From Marinobacter sp. SS13-12 (GTDB taxonomy: Bacteria; Pseudomonadota; Gammaproteobacteria; Pseudomonadales; Oleiphilaceae): a stretch of 64,000 nucleotides of DNA. Numbering within the stretch: the first letter of the stretch is position 1; every line of letters begins with the position of its first letter. This document shows, piece by piece, positions 1 through 7,634 of this stretch. Location of the stretch: contig NZ_JASSUA010000001.1 of the NCBI RefSeq assembly GCF_030227115.1, positions 1,426,001-1,490,000 on the forward strand, read 5' to 3'. Below the pieces are notes generated by a model that was not told the DNA's origin, ran no database searches, and saw only the letters and a list, made by a program, of their open reading frames with translations. The translations under genes and the position numbers were made by a program.

Positions 1-47
1 CGGATGCTTGCGCCTGCTTCGGTTTCAGTTGTGGGGATAGCCTGCAT
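1..47 (-). CDS. Start of an unidentified gene running off the left edge
   Basis: Only the first 15 codons are inside the window (ATG at 45-47, reading leftwards, peptide begins MQAIPTTETEAGAS). A GGAG Shine-Dalgarno element lies 8 bases before the ATG, which supports a real start. The visible peptide is too short to assign a family. A 23-bp imperfect palindrome (77-99) lies 30 bases upstream and would overlap its promoter, so the gene is probably regulated by the factor that binds there. No function can be given from this fragment. Confidence 0.55.
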   Translation of the reverse strand, partial: MQAIPTTETEAGASI

Positions 48-76
48 GACAATGACTCCACTGGCGGTCTGAATAT

Positions 77-99
77 AACATGTATAATAAATAAATGTT
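77..99. promoter_or_regulatory. NsrR-like palindromic operator (candidate)
   Basis: A 23-bp imperfect inverted repeat with outer arms AACAT and ATGTT and an AT-rich centre; eight of eleven base pairs are symmetric. Length and half-site spacing match the 23-bp operator of the nitric-oxide sensing repressor NsrR (two ATGYAT-type half sites around a central base). It lies between the divergent gene starting at 47 and sirB2 at 177, nearer the former. The assignment rests on similarity only. Confidence 0.35.
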
Positions 100-176
100 T
101 AAAGGAATAACATACCCATCAGGCGGTAGTTTTGCGTACAATGCGGCTATCGATTTGATTCCCAATGGATTAGTTT

Positions 177-548
177 ATGAGTAGTTACCTGATTCTGAAA
201 AGCGTCCACATGATTGCAGCCTACCTGACGGTAGTGCTGTTTGCATTGCGCCTGCTCCTGGATGCGGTGGGCAAGCCCCAGTGGCGTAAGACTCCGCTGC
301 GCTGGATACCTCACGCCAACGATACGGTTCTGTTGGTGGCCGCCATCAGCCTGCTGTTTGTAACGCCCTGGATGCCGTTTGTGCACGGTTGGCTGACAGC
401 GAAGATATTCCTGTTGGTTGGCTACATTGTAGCGGGCGTGTTCGCAATGAAGGAAACCCGGAGTCTACAGGTGCGGCTGATTGCATCTGTGCTGGCGCTG
501 GTCCAGATCATGGCCATTTTCCACCTGGCTGTCGCCAAACCCTTCTGA
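177..548 (+). CDS. SirB2-family inner membrane protein
   Basis: A 123-residue integral membrane protein with about four hydrophobic segments (roughly residues 8-28, 44-66, 70-88 and 98-120). The opening pattern of hydrophobic residues around KSVHMIAAY and the later HANDTVLL match the SirB2 family (Pfam SirB), small membrane proteins of unknown biochemical role. The ATG at 177 is the only start that gives the full first helix. It stands alone: the gene to the left diverges and the channel gene to the right converges, with a strong hairpin between their ends. Confidence 0.75.
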   Translation: MSSYLILKSVHMIAAYLTVVLFALRLLLDAVGKPQWRKTPLRWIPHANDTVLLVAAISLLFVTPWMPFVHGWLTAKIFLLVGYIVAGVFAMKETRSLQVRLIASVLALVQIMAIFHLAVAKPF

Positions 549-559
549 TCCCTGTAAAG

Positions 560-580
560 CCGGGGGTCAGTGGCCCCCGG
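560..580. terminator. Hairpin between convergent sirB2 and channel genes
   Basis: Seven-base-pair GC stem (CCGGGGG / CCCCCGG) with a 7-base loop. It lies just after the sirB2 stop and overlaps the last codons of the channel gene. No long T run follows on either strand, so it is a hairpin barrier or a weak bidirectional terminator. Confidence 0.45.
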
Positions 581-1397
581 ACTTCTCTGACATCTGCCTG
601 GTCAATTCCTTCAACTGTTCCTGCACCCCCTGCAGCTGGCGGGCAATCTCATCCCGCTCGTCGTGGGCCTGTTGCGCCTGTTTGGCGTTCTGCTCCTCGC
701 TCATCACTTCCAGAATCGCCCCGATCATCATGTTCAGGAATACAAACGCCGTCAGGAAGATAAACGTCAGATAGTAGATCCAGCTTAGCGGATACTGATC
801 CATGGTGGCGTACATGACGTCTGTCCAATCCTCGAAGGTTGCCACCCGGAAAAGGGTAAGCATGGCGATGGCAACATCCCCCCACAGCTCCTCATCCACT
901 TTCGCAAAGAACATGGAGCCCATGGCGGCGTAAATATAGAAGATGATGAACATCAGCACAGCGATGTAGCCCATGCGGGGAATGGCTTTCAGCAGGGAGT
1001 TGATCAGAAACCGCAGCTCCGGCACCACGGAAATCAACCTCAATACCCTGAACACCCTCAGCAGCCGGCCGAGCAGAACCGCGTCTGAATTGTCCAGCGG
1101 AATCAGACTGCCAAGCACAACAAGCGTATCGAACAGGTTCCAGCCGTCCATCAGGAAGCGTTTCTTGTTGGGGCAGGCGGCAAACCTGAACAGTATTTCC
1201 AGCAGGAAAAAAATCGTGATGGCGTTGTCCATCACGATCAGTGAACCTTCCACCAGTGGCGGCAATTCATAGGTTTTGGCGCCAATCGTCAGGGCGGACA
1301 GGATGATGATGCCAATGACAACGCTCTGGAATAGCCGGCTGGATTCAATGTGTCGCAGCCGCTCGAAACCGGTTGCTGAACTCGATTGGGGTGACAT
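567..1397 (-). CDS. Voltage-gated cation channel with acidic selectivity filter
   Basis: A 276-residue single-domain channel of the NaChBac/ion-transport family. It has a voltage sensor S1-S4 (about residues 25-135), with S4 arginines every third position at about 111, 114, 117 and 120, then S5, pore helix, S6 and a polar coiled-coil tail from about 232. The filter is TFEDWTD (about 187-193; bases 819-839), where NaChBac/NavAb carry TLESWSM. The positions matching NavAb S178 and M181 are both Asp, as in the engineered calcium channel CavAb, so calcium permeability is plausible but inferred. The ATG at 1397 is preferred over an in-frame TTG 12 bases upstream; a GGAG lies 12 bases before the ATG. 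Monocistronic. Confidence 0.85.
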   Translation of the reverse strand: MSPQSSSATGFERLRHIESSRLFQSVVIGIIILSALTIGAKTYELPPLVEGSLIVMDNAITIFFLLEILFRFAACPNKKRFLMDGWNLFDTLVVLGSLIPLDNSDAVLLGRLLRVFRVLRLISVVPELRFLINSLLKAIPRMGYIAVLMFIIFYIYAAMGSMFFAKVDEELWGDVAIAMLTLFRVATFEDWTDVMYATMDQYPLSWIYYLTFIFLTAFVFLNMMIGAILEVMSEEQNAKQAQQAHDERDEIARQLQGVQEQLKELTRQMSEKSGGH

Positions 1398-1471
1398 GGA
1401 TAACAACAACTCCAGGCAGTTCGTGGAGCCCGAATTCTAAAGCGAGTGGGACGAGTTGGATACAGCCTGCG

Positions 1472-1496
1472 AAAAAAGCCCCCGGAGGTCGGGGGC
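1472..1496 (-). terminator. Rho-independent terminator of narK
   Basis: Stem GCCCCCG / CGGGGGC with a GAGGT loop (1478-1496), preceded on the plus strand by six A residues (1472-1477). Read on the minus strand this is a GC hairpin followed by six T residues. It lies 47 bases after the stop codon of the NarK gene ending at 1543. Confidence 0.8.
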
Positions 1497-1542
1497 GTGG
1501 TAGCGCAGGTCAAGGCTACAAGGGCAAAAGCTTCTGAGAGTG

Positions 1543-2904
1543 TTACTTCAGGGGCGGATGGCCCTTGGTCAGCCGGTCATTCTCCCTGTCCGGGCGGTTC
1601 AGCGGATAGAACAGCTGCGGCGATGCCAGCTCCGGCAGGTCGGTCTTGGACTCCTGGGCCGCCCATTCCACCCTTTCGGCAGAACGGATGGCGTAGTGCA
1701 TCCAGACGAGGGCAGAAGCCACGATCACGAACATCAACATAAAGCTGCTCTGCCAGACCCCGGTAATGTCGTTCAGCACACCAAACATCAGTGGCAGCAG
1801 GAATCCCCCAAGGCCGCCTATCATGCCGACGACGCCGCCCACAGCGCCAACGTGGGTGGGGTAGTAGACCGGGATGTGCTTGTACACAGCCGCCTTTCCC
1901 AGTGACATGAAAAAGCCGAGGATGAAGGTGAGAACCACGAATGGCACCAGGCCTACTTCGAGGAAGAAGCGGATATCGCCATCAATGCCGTGTACCACGT
2001 ATTCGGTTGGCGGGTAACTGAGCAGGAAGGTGCAGATCACTGAGGCGATAAAAGTCCAGTACATAACGCGGCGAGCGCCGTAGCGATCTGACATCCAGCC
2101 GCCAAGTATCCGGAACAGGGAAGCAGGGATGGTATAGAGCGCGGCAATCATGCCGGCGGTTTTGATGTTCAACCCGTAAACGCCAATCAGGTAGTGGGGC
2201 AACCACAGAGCCAGGGCGACGAACGCGCCGAATACAAAGAAATAATAGAGCGCGAAACGCCACACCCGTAGCTCCTTCAGCGGCGCCATCTGCTCCATGA
2301 AAGACTGGGATTGCTTGCTGGCGCGCTCTTTTGCCATAGGGTCTTCTTTGGCAAGGAGAATGAACAGCACACCCATGATGGCCAATACCGTGGCATAGAC
2401 CTGGGCCGTACCCTGCCACCCCAGAGCCACAAGAAGGAAAGGGGCACCGAAATTGGTCACGGCCGCGCCCACGTTACCCGCTCCGAAGATACCCAGTGCC
2501 GTGCCCTGACGCTCGCGTTCGAACCAGGCAGCGGTGTAAGTCACACCGACGATGAATGAGCCGCCGGCCAGACCAACCCCAAGTGCGCCCACCAGCAACA
2601 TCAGGTAGCTGTTGGCAAAGGTAAGGAGGTAAACACAGGCTGCTGTTGTCAGCATCAGCACGCCGAACACCCAGCGGCCCCCGAAGCGATCTGTCCATAT
2701 GCCGAGGAACAGCCGGCTGACGGAGCCGGTGAGGATAGGCGTTGCCATCAACAATCCCAGTTGGGTATCCGAAAGCCCGAAGTCCTGGCTGATCTTGATG
2801 CCGATAATCGAAAAAATGGTCCAGACCGCAAAACAGAGGGTGAAGGCAAAGGTGGATATGCCCAGCGCCCGGTACTGTTCGGTTTTCGATACGCTGTTTT
2901 CCAT
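1543..2904 (-). CDS. narK: Nitrate/nitrite porter, NarK type
   Basis: A 453-residue, twelve-helix major facilitator of the nitrate/nitrite porter (NNP) family, predicted to move nitrate or nitrite across the inner membrane. It shows the NNP signatures GLAGGSF (about residue 110) and GIFGAGNVGAA (about 133-143) and a second Gly-rich signature in the C-terminal half (GAVGGVVGMIGGLGG). The start at 2904 (MENSVSK) is chosen because GGGGGGA lies 8 bases before it; upstream in-frame codons code for no family sequence. An Anr/Dnr box sits about 70 bases upstream (2974-2987), suggesting oxygen- or NO-controlled expression. It resembles the proton-linked NarK1 class, but transport mode cannot be read from sequence alone. 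Confidence 0.88.
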   Translation of the reverse strand: MENSVSKTEQYRALGISTFAFTLCFAVWTIFSIIGIKISQDFGLSDTQLGLLMATPILTGSVSRLFLGIWTDRFGGRWVFGVLMLTTAACVYLLTFANSYLMLLVGALGVGLAGGSFIVGVTYTAAWFERERQGTALGIFGAGNVGAAVTNFGAPFLLVALGWQGTAQVYATVLAIMGVLFILLAKEDPMAKERASKQSQSFMEQMAPLKELRVWRFALYYFFVFGAFVALALWLPHYLIGVYGLNIKTAGMIAALYTIPASLFRILGGWMSDRYGARRVMYWTFIASVICTFLLSYPPTEYVVHGIDGDIRFFLEVGLVPFVVLTFILGFFMSLGKAAVYKHIPVYYPTHVGAVGGVVGMIGGLGGFLLPLMFGVLNDITGVWQSSFMLMFVIVASALVWMHYAIRSAERVEWAAQESKTDLPELASPQLFYPLNRPDRENDRLTKGHPPLK

Positions 2905-2973
2905 GATGATTCCCCCCACTGCGAACGGCAAAACTATGGTTTTGACTGTATCCCGCCGGCCCCCCCGAGCTAC

Positions 2974-2987
2974 TTGAACAATATCAA
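2974..2987. promoter_or_regulatory. Anr/Fnr/Dnr-type box upstream of narK
   Basis: The 14-mer TTGAACAATATCAA fits TTGAT-N4-ATCAA with one mismatch. It is centred about 76 bases before the narK start at 2904, a normal distance for an activator site. Confidence 0.7.
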
Positions 2988-3115
2988 GAATGGCTGTCGG
3001 GCGGCCGTGGCATTGGAGGTACCCCTTCAAGGCAGGTAGGGGGTAGGCGATCGAGGCATGAAAGGCGGCAGGGGATATCGCTACTGTGTCTCTGGTGGGG
3101 TACCCGGGGCCGGAT

Positions 3116-3129
3116 TTGACGCATATCAA
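3116..3129. promoter_or_regulatory. Anr/Fnr/Dnr-type box upstream of usp
   Basis: The 14-mer TTGACGCATATCAA fits the TTGAC/T-N4-ATCAA consensus exactly. It lies about 90 bases before the universal stress protein start at 3218 and on the far side of the other box, so it most likely serves the plus-strand usp-porter unit. Confidence 0.72.
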
Positions 3130-3217
3130 GTGCTGGTAGCAGGCGATTGTGGGCTAATGCTGACATCTATCAAACCTGCCACGCGTGCGCGCTGGCATAA
3201 CGGGTCTGGAGCCTACG

Positions 3218-3679
3218 ATGAAAATCATGATTGCCTACGACGGTTCGAGGAATGCCAGGTTGGCCCTGGCACAAACCATCACCATGTTTCGGGATCTGAA
3301 ACCACAAATCACGCTGGTTGCCGTGGCAGAAAATCCTCGCGACATCACCTCGGGAAATGAAGACTTCTTCCAGCAGGAAGTGGACGAGCTCAAACAGCAT
3401 ATATCAGAGGCCATGGAGGTGTGCCAGAAAGAGCAGATCGTTGCCGAAACCATGCTGCTGGAGGGTGATGCCCGCAAGATGCTGCTGTTTGCAGCGGAGA
3501 AGAAGATTCGCCCCGACATGCTGGTAATAGCCCGCCACAGCCACGAGCCCGATGGCGGATTCATTGCCCGATCCCTGACCTATTTCGTGGATGAGCTGGA
3601 TTACATGACCTTCGGCAGCGTGAGCTCCTTTCTCGCGCGCCGGGTGCAGTGTCCGCTGCTCATTCTCCCCAGCCTTTAA
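3218..3679 (+). CDS. Universal stress protein, UspA family
   Basis: A 153-residue cytoplasmic protein of the Usp alpha/beta fold. It starts MKIMIAYDGS, the usual first strand and Asp of the family, and ends with the LARRVQCPLLILP strand seen in C-termini of the family. The second half has ARHSHEP rather than a clear GxxGxxxxG ATP-binding loop, so nucleotide binding is uncertain. The ATG at 3218 has GGAG 6 bases before it; an upstream in-frame ATG (3185) adds only unconserved residues. An Anr/Dnr box precedes it and a nitrate porter follows 28 bases later. Usp proteins of this kind are common in anaerobically induced denitrification loci; the exact role is unknown. Confidence 0.82.
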   Translation: MKIMIAYDGSRNARLALAQTITMFRDLKPQITLVAVAENPRDITSGNEDFFQQEVDELKQHISEAMEVCQKEQIVAETMLLEGDARKMLLFAAEKKIRPDMLVIARHSHEPDGGFIARSLTYFVDELDYMTFGSVSSFLARRVQCPLLILPSL

Positions 3680-3707
3680 TAACCCTTGAATAGCCCCGGA
3701 GGCTGAA

Positions 3708-5213
3708 ATGAAAGTCGCAGACGTATTCCACGTCCGCAATCCGGAAATCAGGGCACTGCACCTGACCTGGATTGCCTTCTTTATTACCTTTTATGTCTGG
3801 TTCAATATGGCGCCGCTGGCGTCCAGCATGCTGAAAAGTGTGGACTGGCTGACAAAGGATGACATTCGCCTGTTTGCTATCTGCAACGTGGCGCTGACCA
3901 TTCCCGCCCGAATTATTGTGGGTATGGCCCTGGACCGCTTCGGTCCGCGTCGTGTGTTCTCGGTACTGATGGTATTGATGGCCATCCCGGCATTGGTGTT
4001 TGCTTTCGGCACCACCATGATGCAGCTGCTGGTCAGCCGGCTGGTTCTGAGCTCGATCGGTGCCAGCTTTGTGGTGGGCATTCACATGACCGCCATGTGG
4101 TTCAAGCCAAGGGATATCGGTTTCGCCGAGGGCTTCTACGCCGGCTGGGGCAATTTCGGTTCCGCAGCCGCAGCCATCTCCCTGCCGACTATTGCCCTGC
4201 ACATGTATGGCGGTGAAGACGGCTGGCGCTGGGCCATTGCCCAGAGCGCGATCTTCATGGCGGCTTATGGTGTTTACTACTGGTTTGCCATCACAGACGG
4301 CCCTGTGGGGACTGTTCACCGCAAACCCCGCAAGGCGATTGCGCTGGAAGTCAGCACCTGGGGCGATATGGTCAAACTCATCCTGTGGACCATTCCTCTG
4401 GTCGGAGTGCTGGGTATCCTGGTGTGGCGCATCGAGAGCATGGGATACATCGGCAGGACCGGTGCTCTGATCTGCTATGGAGTCATCACCGCGATTGTGA
4501 TCTACCAGATCATCCAGATCCTGCGGGTGAACATTCCCATCCTCAAAAAAGGCGTGCCGGAGGACGACAAGTACCCATTCAACAGTGTAGCCGCCCTCAA
4601 TAGCACCTATTTCGCCAACTTCGGTGCGGAACTGGCGGTGGTGTCCATGCTGCCCATGTTCTTTGAAGAAACCTGGAGCCTGAGTGCGGCAGCCGCAGGC
4701 ATGATTGCGGCCTCCTTTGCCTTCGTGAACCTGTTGGCGCGCCCGATGGGTGGCCTGGTCTCCGACCGCATGGGCAACCGCCGCTTTGTCATGCTGGCCT
4801 ACATGTTCGGCATCTCAATCGGTTTTGCACTGATGGGATTCATGAACTCCAGCTGGCCGCTGATCATTGCCGTTGCCATCACCGTGTTCACTTCGTTCTT
4901 CGTGCAAGGAGCGGAAGGCGCCACTTTCGGTATCATCCCGTCTATAAAGCGTCGCCTCACCGGGCAGATCTCCGGTATGGCCGGTGCCTACGGCAATGTG
5001 GGTGCAGTGGTGTACCTCACCATCTTCACCTTTGTAACTCCTACTCAGTTCTTCTACATCATTGCGGCGGGTGCCTTCATCAGCTGGGTACTGTGCCTGA
5101 TGTGGCTGAAAGAGCCGGAGTCCGGCTTTGCAGAAGAGTACCAGGTGTCCTCTGTTGACCTTCAGATTGAAGAGGAAGAGCGCCAGAAGCAGGCTGCCGC
5201 AACGGCTGGATAG
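3708..5213 (+). CDS. Major facilitator, nitrate/nitrite porter family
   Basis: A 501-residue, twelve-helix major facilitator. The fifth-helix motif GFYAGWGNFGSAAA (about residues 144-157), the motif-A loop DRFGPRR between helices 2 and 3 and a matching DRMGNRR in the second half place it in the NNP nitrate/nitrite porter branch. An extended central loop (about 205-300) and a Glu-rich C-terminal tail separate it from the other two porters here. The ATG at 3708 has a CGGAGG 6 bases upstream. It follows usp by 28 bases and probably shares its promoter. A strong terminator follows at 5238-5270. Confidence 0.82.
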   Translation: MKVADVFHVRNPEIRALHLTWIAFFITFYVWFNMAPLASSMLKSVDWLTKDDIRLFAICNVALTIPARIIVGMALDRFGPRRVFSVLMVLMAIPALVFAFGTTMMQLLVSRLVLSSIGASFVVGIHMTAMWFKPRDIGFAEGFYAGWGNFGSAAAAISLPTIALHMYGGEDGWRWAIAQSAIFMAAYGVYYWFAITDGPVGTVHRKPRKAIALEVSTWGDMVKLILWTIPLVGVLGILVWRIESMGYIGRTGALICYGVITAIVIYQIIQILRVNIPILKKGVPEDDKYPFNSVAALNSTYFANFGAELAVVSMLPMFFEETWSLSAAAAGMIAASFAFVNLLARPMGGLVSDRMGNRRFVMLAYMFGISIGFALMGFMNSSWPLIIAVAITVFTSFFVQGAEGATFGIIPSIKRRLTGQISGMAGAYGNVGAVVYLTIFTFVTPTQFFYIIAAGAFISWVLCLMWLKEPESGFAEEYQVSSVDLQIEEEERQKQAAATAG

Positions 5214-5237
5214 CCACCGCCAGCTTACCTTCACCAA

Positions 5238-5270
5238 AACCCGCCCGGAGCAATCCCGGCGGGTTTTTTT
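5238..5270 (+). terminator. Rho-independent terminator of the usp-porter unit
   Basis: Stem AACCCGCC / GGCGGGTT around a 12-base loop, followed by a T run (5264-5270). It lies 25 bases after the stop of the porter ending at 5213. Confidence 0.85.
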
Positions 5271-5322
5271 ATGCTCGTATTCTGTTGAGGTGTGGAGGCC
5301 TGAAAACACCAGGGTGAACTGG

Positions 5323-5409
5323 ATGGGAATTCTGGAACGCTGCTCTGGCTGGCTTGGGGCGTTGCTGGCGGTTGTTATGTTGGTGGCTATGGGGGAGGTC
5401 CTCTGGTAA
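5323..5409 (+). CDS. Possible 28-residue single-helix membrane peptide
   Basis: A short frame coding MGILERCSGWLG followed by a hydrophobic stretch (ALLAVVMLVAM) and ending VLW. It would form one transmembrane helix. An AGGG lies 8 bases before the ATG. It falls just after a terminator in a region with no other gene. No family is recognised and coding cannot be proven; it may be a chance frame. Confidence 0.2.
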   Translation: MGILERCSGWLGALLAVVMLVAMGEVLW

Positions 5410-5631
5410 GACGATACTCTGCAAGAGCGTGATATAAGGGGAGGAGCACGCTGGTTGTGACGGCGCAAGAGGGGAATGCAGAACAGGCTTGCCGCCTGGT
5501 TGGACTTGCCGTCTGGCTGGAAAGGGGGCGCGGATTGATGCCAAGGTGGTCAGACAGCACTCATTTGGGCTGTCAGGAACAGGAATCCTTAACTGGTGCG
5601 GTTACTCTTGAGCACAGGCGCGGACGCAGAC

Positions 5632-5657
5632 ATAGAGAACAGGAATAGAGAACAGGA
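5632..5657. repeat. Two-copy 13-bp tandem repeat
   Basis: The unit ATAGAGAACAGGA occurs twice in tandem without mismatch (5632-5644 and 5645-5657), in non-coding sequence. No function can be assigned. Confidence 0.7.
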
Positions 5658-5734
5658 TAGGGCACACCGCAAAGGTTCTTGCCTTGTCGGTCAGCGCAGA
5701 GGAAGTGGGCGAGGATGGGGAGGTTATAACGAAA

Positions 5735-5755
5735 GCCGGCCCCAGAGGGGCCGGC
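5735..5755 (-). terminator. Hairpin downstream of the second narK
   Basis: Perfect 9-bp stem GCCGGCCCC / GGGGCCGGC with a 3-base loop, 30 bases after the minus-strand stop at 5785. On the minus strand only TTTCG follows, so it is a weak intrinsic terminator or a 3'-end stabilising hairpin. Confidence 0.6.
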
Positions 5756-5784
5756 AATCTGAGTTGGAATAGCTTACTTCTGCA

Positions 5785-7377
5785 TTAGGGATTCTTGATG
5801 TAGGCATTCTTGCGCAGATAGAACCACCAGTTAACCACCAGGCATACGGCGTAGAACACCGCAAAGCCGTACATGGCCAGTTCCGGGGTGCCGGCCTGGA
5901 TTTCCTGCCCCATTACCCTGGGCGCAATGAAGGCGCCGTACGCGGCAACGGCAGAGGTCCAGCCAAGTACTGGCCCCTTCTGCTGAACATCAAAGATAAC
6001 GCCAATGCTGCGGAAGGTGGAGCCGTTACCAATGCCGCTGGCAGCAAACAGCACGATGAACAGAATCAGGAAGACCGGGAAGTAAACATTGGGATCGGTA
6101 GAGTTGTAGGCCAGCATCATCACATAGCCTGTTGCCACCGATGCCACCACCATGACCGCCGAGATAATCTGGGTCACGATGGAACCGCCCATCTTGTCAG
6201 AGATCCAGCCACCCACCGGACGAATTAGAGCCCCCACGAAAGGTCCGATCCAGGCCCAGGTTAGCGCACTGGGTGCATCAGGATTGGTGACGCGGGTTAC
6301 GGTGCCGTCCGCGGCTACATCCATCATGTTGCCGAAGATAACGCTGATGGACAGCGGCAGGGCAGCGGAGAAGCCGATGAATGAGCCGAAAGTAAGGATG
6401 TACAGCACCGTCATGGACCAGGTGTGCTTGTTGCTGAAGATGGCAAACTGCTTCTGGATGTTGGGTTTGATATCACCGGGGATCAGTCGCAGAAGAACCA
6501 GTGTCAGAATGATGGTGAGCGGTAACGCCACCCACATGTTCAGAATGCCCAGGGCATACACCCCAACCAGGGAGGTGGCGAGGCCAACCACATACAGGCC
6601 GATGATCTTGCCAAAGGCTGAGGCAGGACTGCCCGGGTTCGGAGTAATGGTGCGCAGGTTGTTCATGCCGAACCAGCCAGCGAAGGCCAGGGGAATCAGA
6701 AAGACCAGCCAGATAAAGCCGGCGTTCTGGATCCAGGTATCAGTACCGGCTTCAATGCGACCGATCAGAGTACCGCTCGGGCTCTGCAGCTCCAGGGGGC
6801 CGCCTGCGAGTGCTCCAAAAACTCCCACGGTCATTACCAGGGGAATCACCACCTGCATGGTGGTCACACCAAAGTTGCCGAGCCCGGCGTTCATGCCCAG
6901 CCCATAGCCCTGCTTGCTCTTTGGATAGAAAGAGCTGATGTTGCTCATGGAGCAGGCAAAGTTACCGCCACCAATGCCTGACAGCAGCGCCAGCGCCTGG
7001 AAAACGATAAACGGGGTGTCGGGATTCATCAGAGCGATGCCGGTTCCCAGGGCGGGGAGCATCAGCAAGGCGGTGGTCAGGAAGACCGTATTGCGGCCAC
7101 CAGCAATTTTGATCATGAACGATGCCGGAATTCGTAGTGTCGCACCAGAAAGTCCGGCAATGGCCGTCAGTGTGAACAGTTGATCAACGGTGAAAGGAAA
7201 ACCCAGATTCTTCATCTGGGTGGTGATCATGCCCCACATCAGCCATACGGCGAAGCCCATAAGCAGGCTGGGGATGGAAATCCACAGGTTGCGGGAGGCG
7301 ATGCGCTTGCCTTCCTTCTCCCAGAATTCCTCGTTTTCGACATCCCATTGTTCGATGTCGGCATTGGTTTTGGCCAT
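5785..7377 (-). CDS. narK: Nitrate/nitrite antiporter, NarK2 type
   Basis: A 530-residue NNP-family major facilitator. It carries GIGGGNFACSMSNISSF (about residues 135-151) followed by GLGMNAGLGNFG (about 159-170), and in the second half GIGNGSTFRSI, the two nitrate-signature regions. The protein is longer than the porter at 1543 because of an N-terminal soluble extension (about 30 residues) and a loop after helix 6, which is typical of NarK2/NarU-like nitrite-nitrate exchangers. An AGGAG lies 9 bases before the ATG. An Anr/Dnr box sits about 95 bases upstream (7472-7485). Likely role: exporting nitrite or importing nitrate during anaerobic respiration. Confidence 0.88.
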   Translation of the reverse strand: MAKTNADIEQWDVENEEFWEKEGKRIASRNLWISIPSLLMGFAVWLMWGMITTQMKNLGFPFTVDQLFTLTAIAGLSGATLRIPASFMIKIAGGRNTVFLTTALLMLPALGTGIALMNPDTPFIVFQALALLSGIGGGNFACSMSNISSFYPKSKQGYGLGMNAGLGNFGVTTMQVVIPLVMTVGVFGALAGGPLELQSPSGTLIGRIEAGTDTWIQNAGFIWLVFLIPLAFAGWFGMNNLRTITPNPGSPASAFGKIIGLYVVGLATSLVGVYALGILNMWVALPLTIILTLVLLRLIPGDIKPNIQKQFAIFSNKHTWSMTVLYILTFGSFIGFSAALPLSISVIFGNMMDVAADGTVTRVTNPDAPSALTWAWIGPFVGALIRPVGGWISDKMGGSIVTQIISAVMVVASVATGYVMMLAYNSTDPNVYFPVFLILFIVLFAASGIGNGSTFRSIGVIFDVQQKGPVLGWTSAVAAYGAFIAPRVMGQEIQAGTPELAMYGFAVFYAVCLVVNWWFYLRKNAYIKNP

Positions 7378-7471
7378 GATAACTGCTCCTATGGTTGCTG
7401 ACCCGGAGCCACGGCTAGGGTGGCATGAGGGCTATGGGGGTCATTCTGCAAACGGAAGGTGCAAGGTGATC

Positions 7472-7485
7472 ATGATAAATATCAA
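7472..7485. promoter_or_regulatory. Anr/Fnr/Dnr-type box upstream of narK2
   Basis: Read on the minus strand the 14-mer is TTGATATTTATCAT, one mismatch from TTGAT-N4-ATCAA. It is about 95 bases before the start at 7377. Confidence 0.68.
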
Positions 7486-7634
7486 GGACACCGGCAGAGG
7501 GTTGGTTGTCGCTTTTTCAGCTTTCCAGAGGCCCGGAAAGTGGTGTTAAAAGTCCTTTTAAAATATAAGGTTATGTTGGTAATACAACTGATGGAGTAGT
7601 GAGTGTCAGCCACTGGCGCAGTGGAGGTAGCCAA

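Larger units (their letters stand above)
5410..5784. other. Intergenic stretch without a recognisable gene
   Basis: About 375 bases between the candidate peptide and the minus-strand NarK gene. It holds a two-copy 13-bp tandem repeat (5632-5657) and a GC hairpin (5735-5755). No frame in it has family features or a convincing ribosome site, and I see no mobile-element remnant. Confidence 0.5.
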
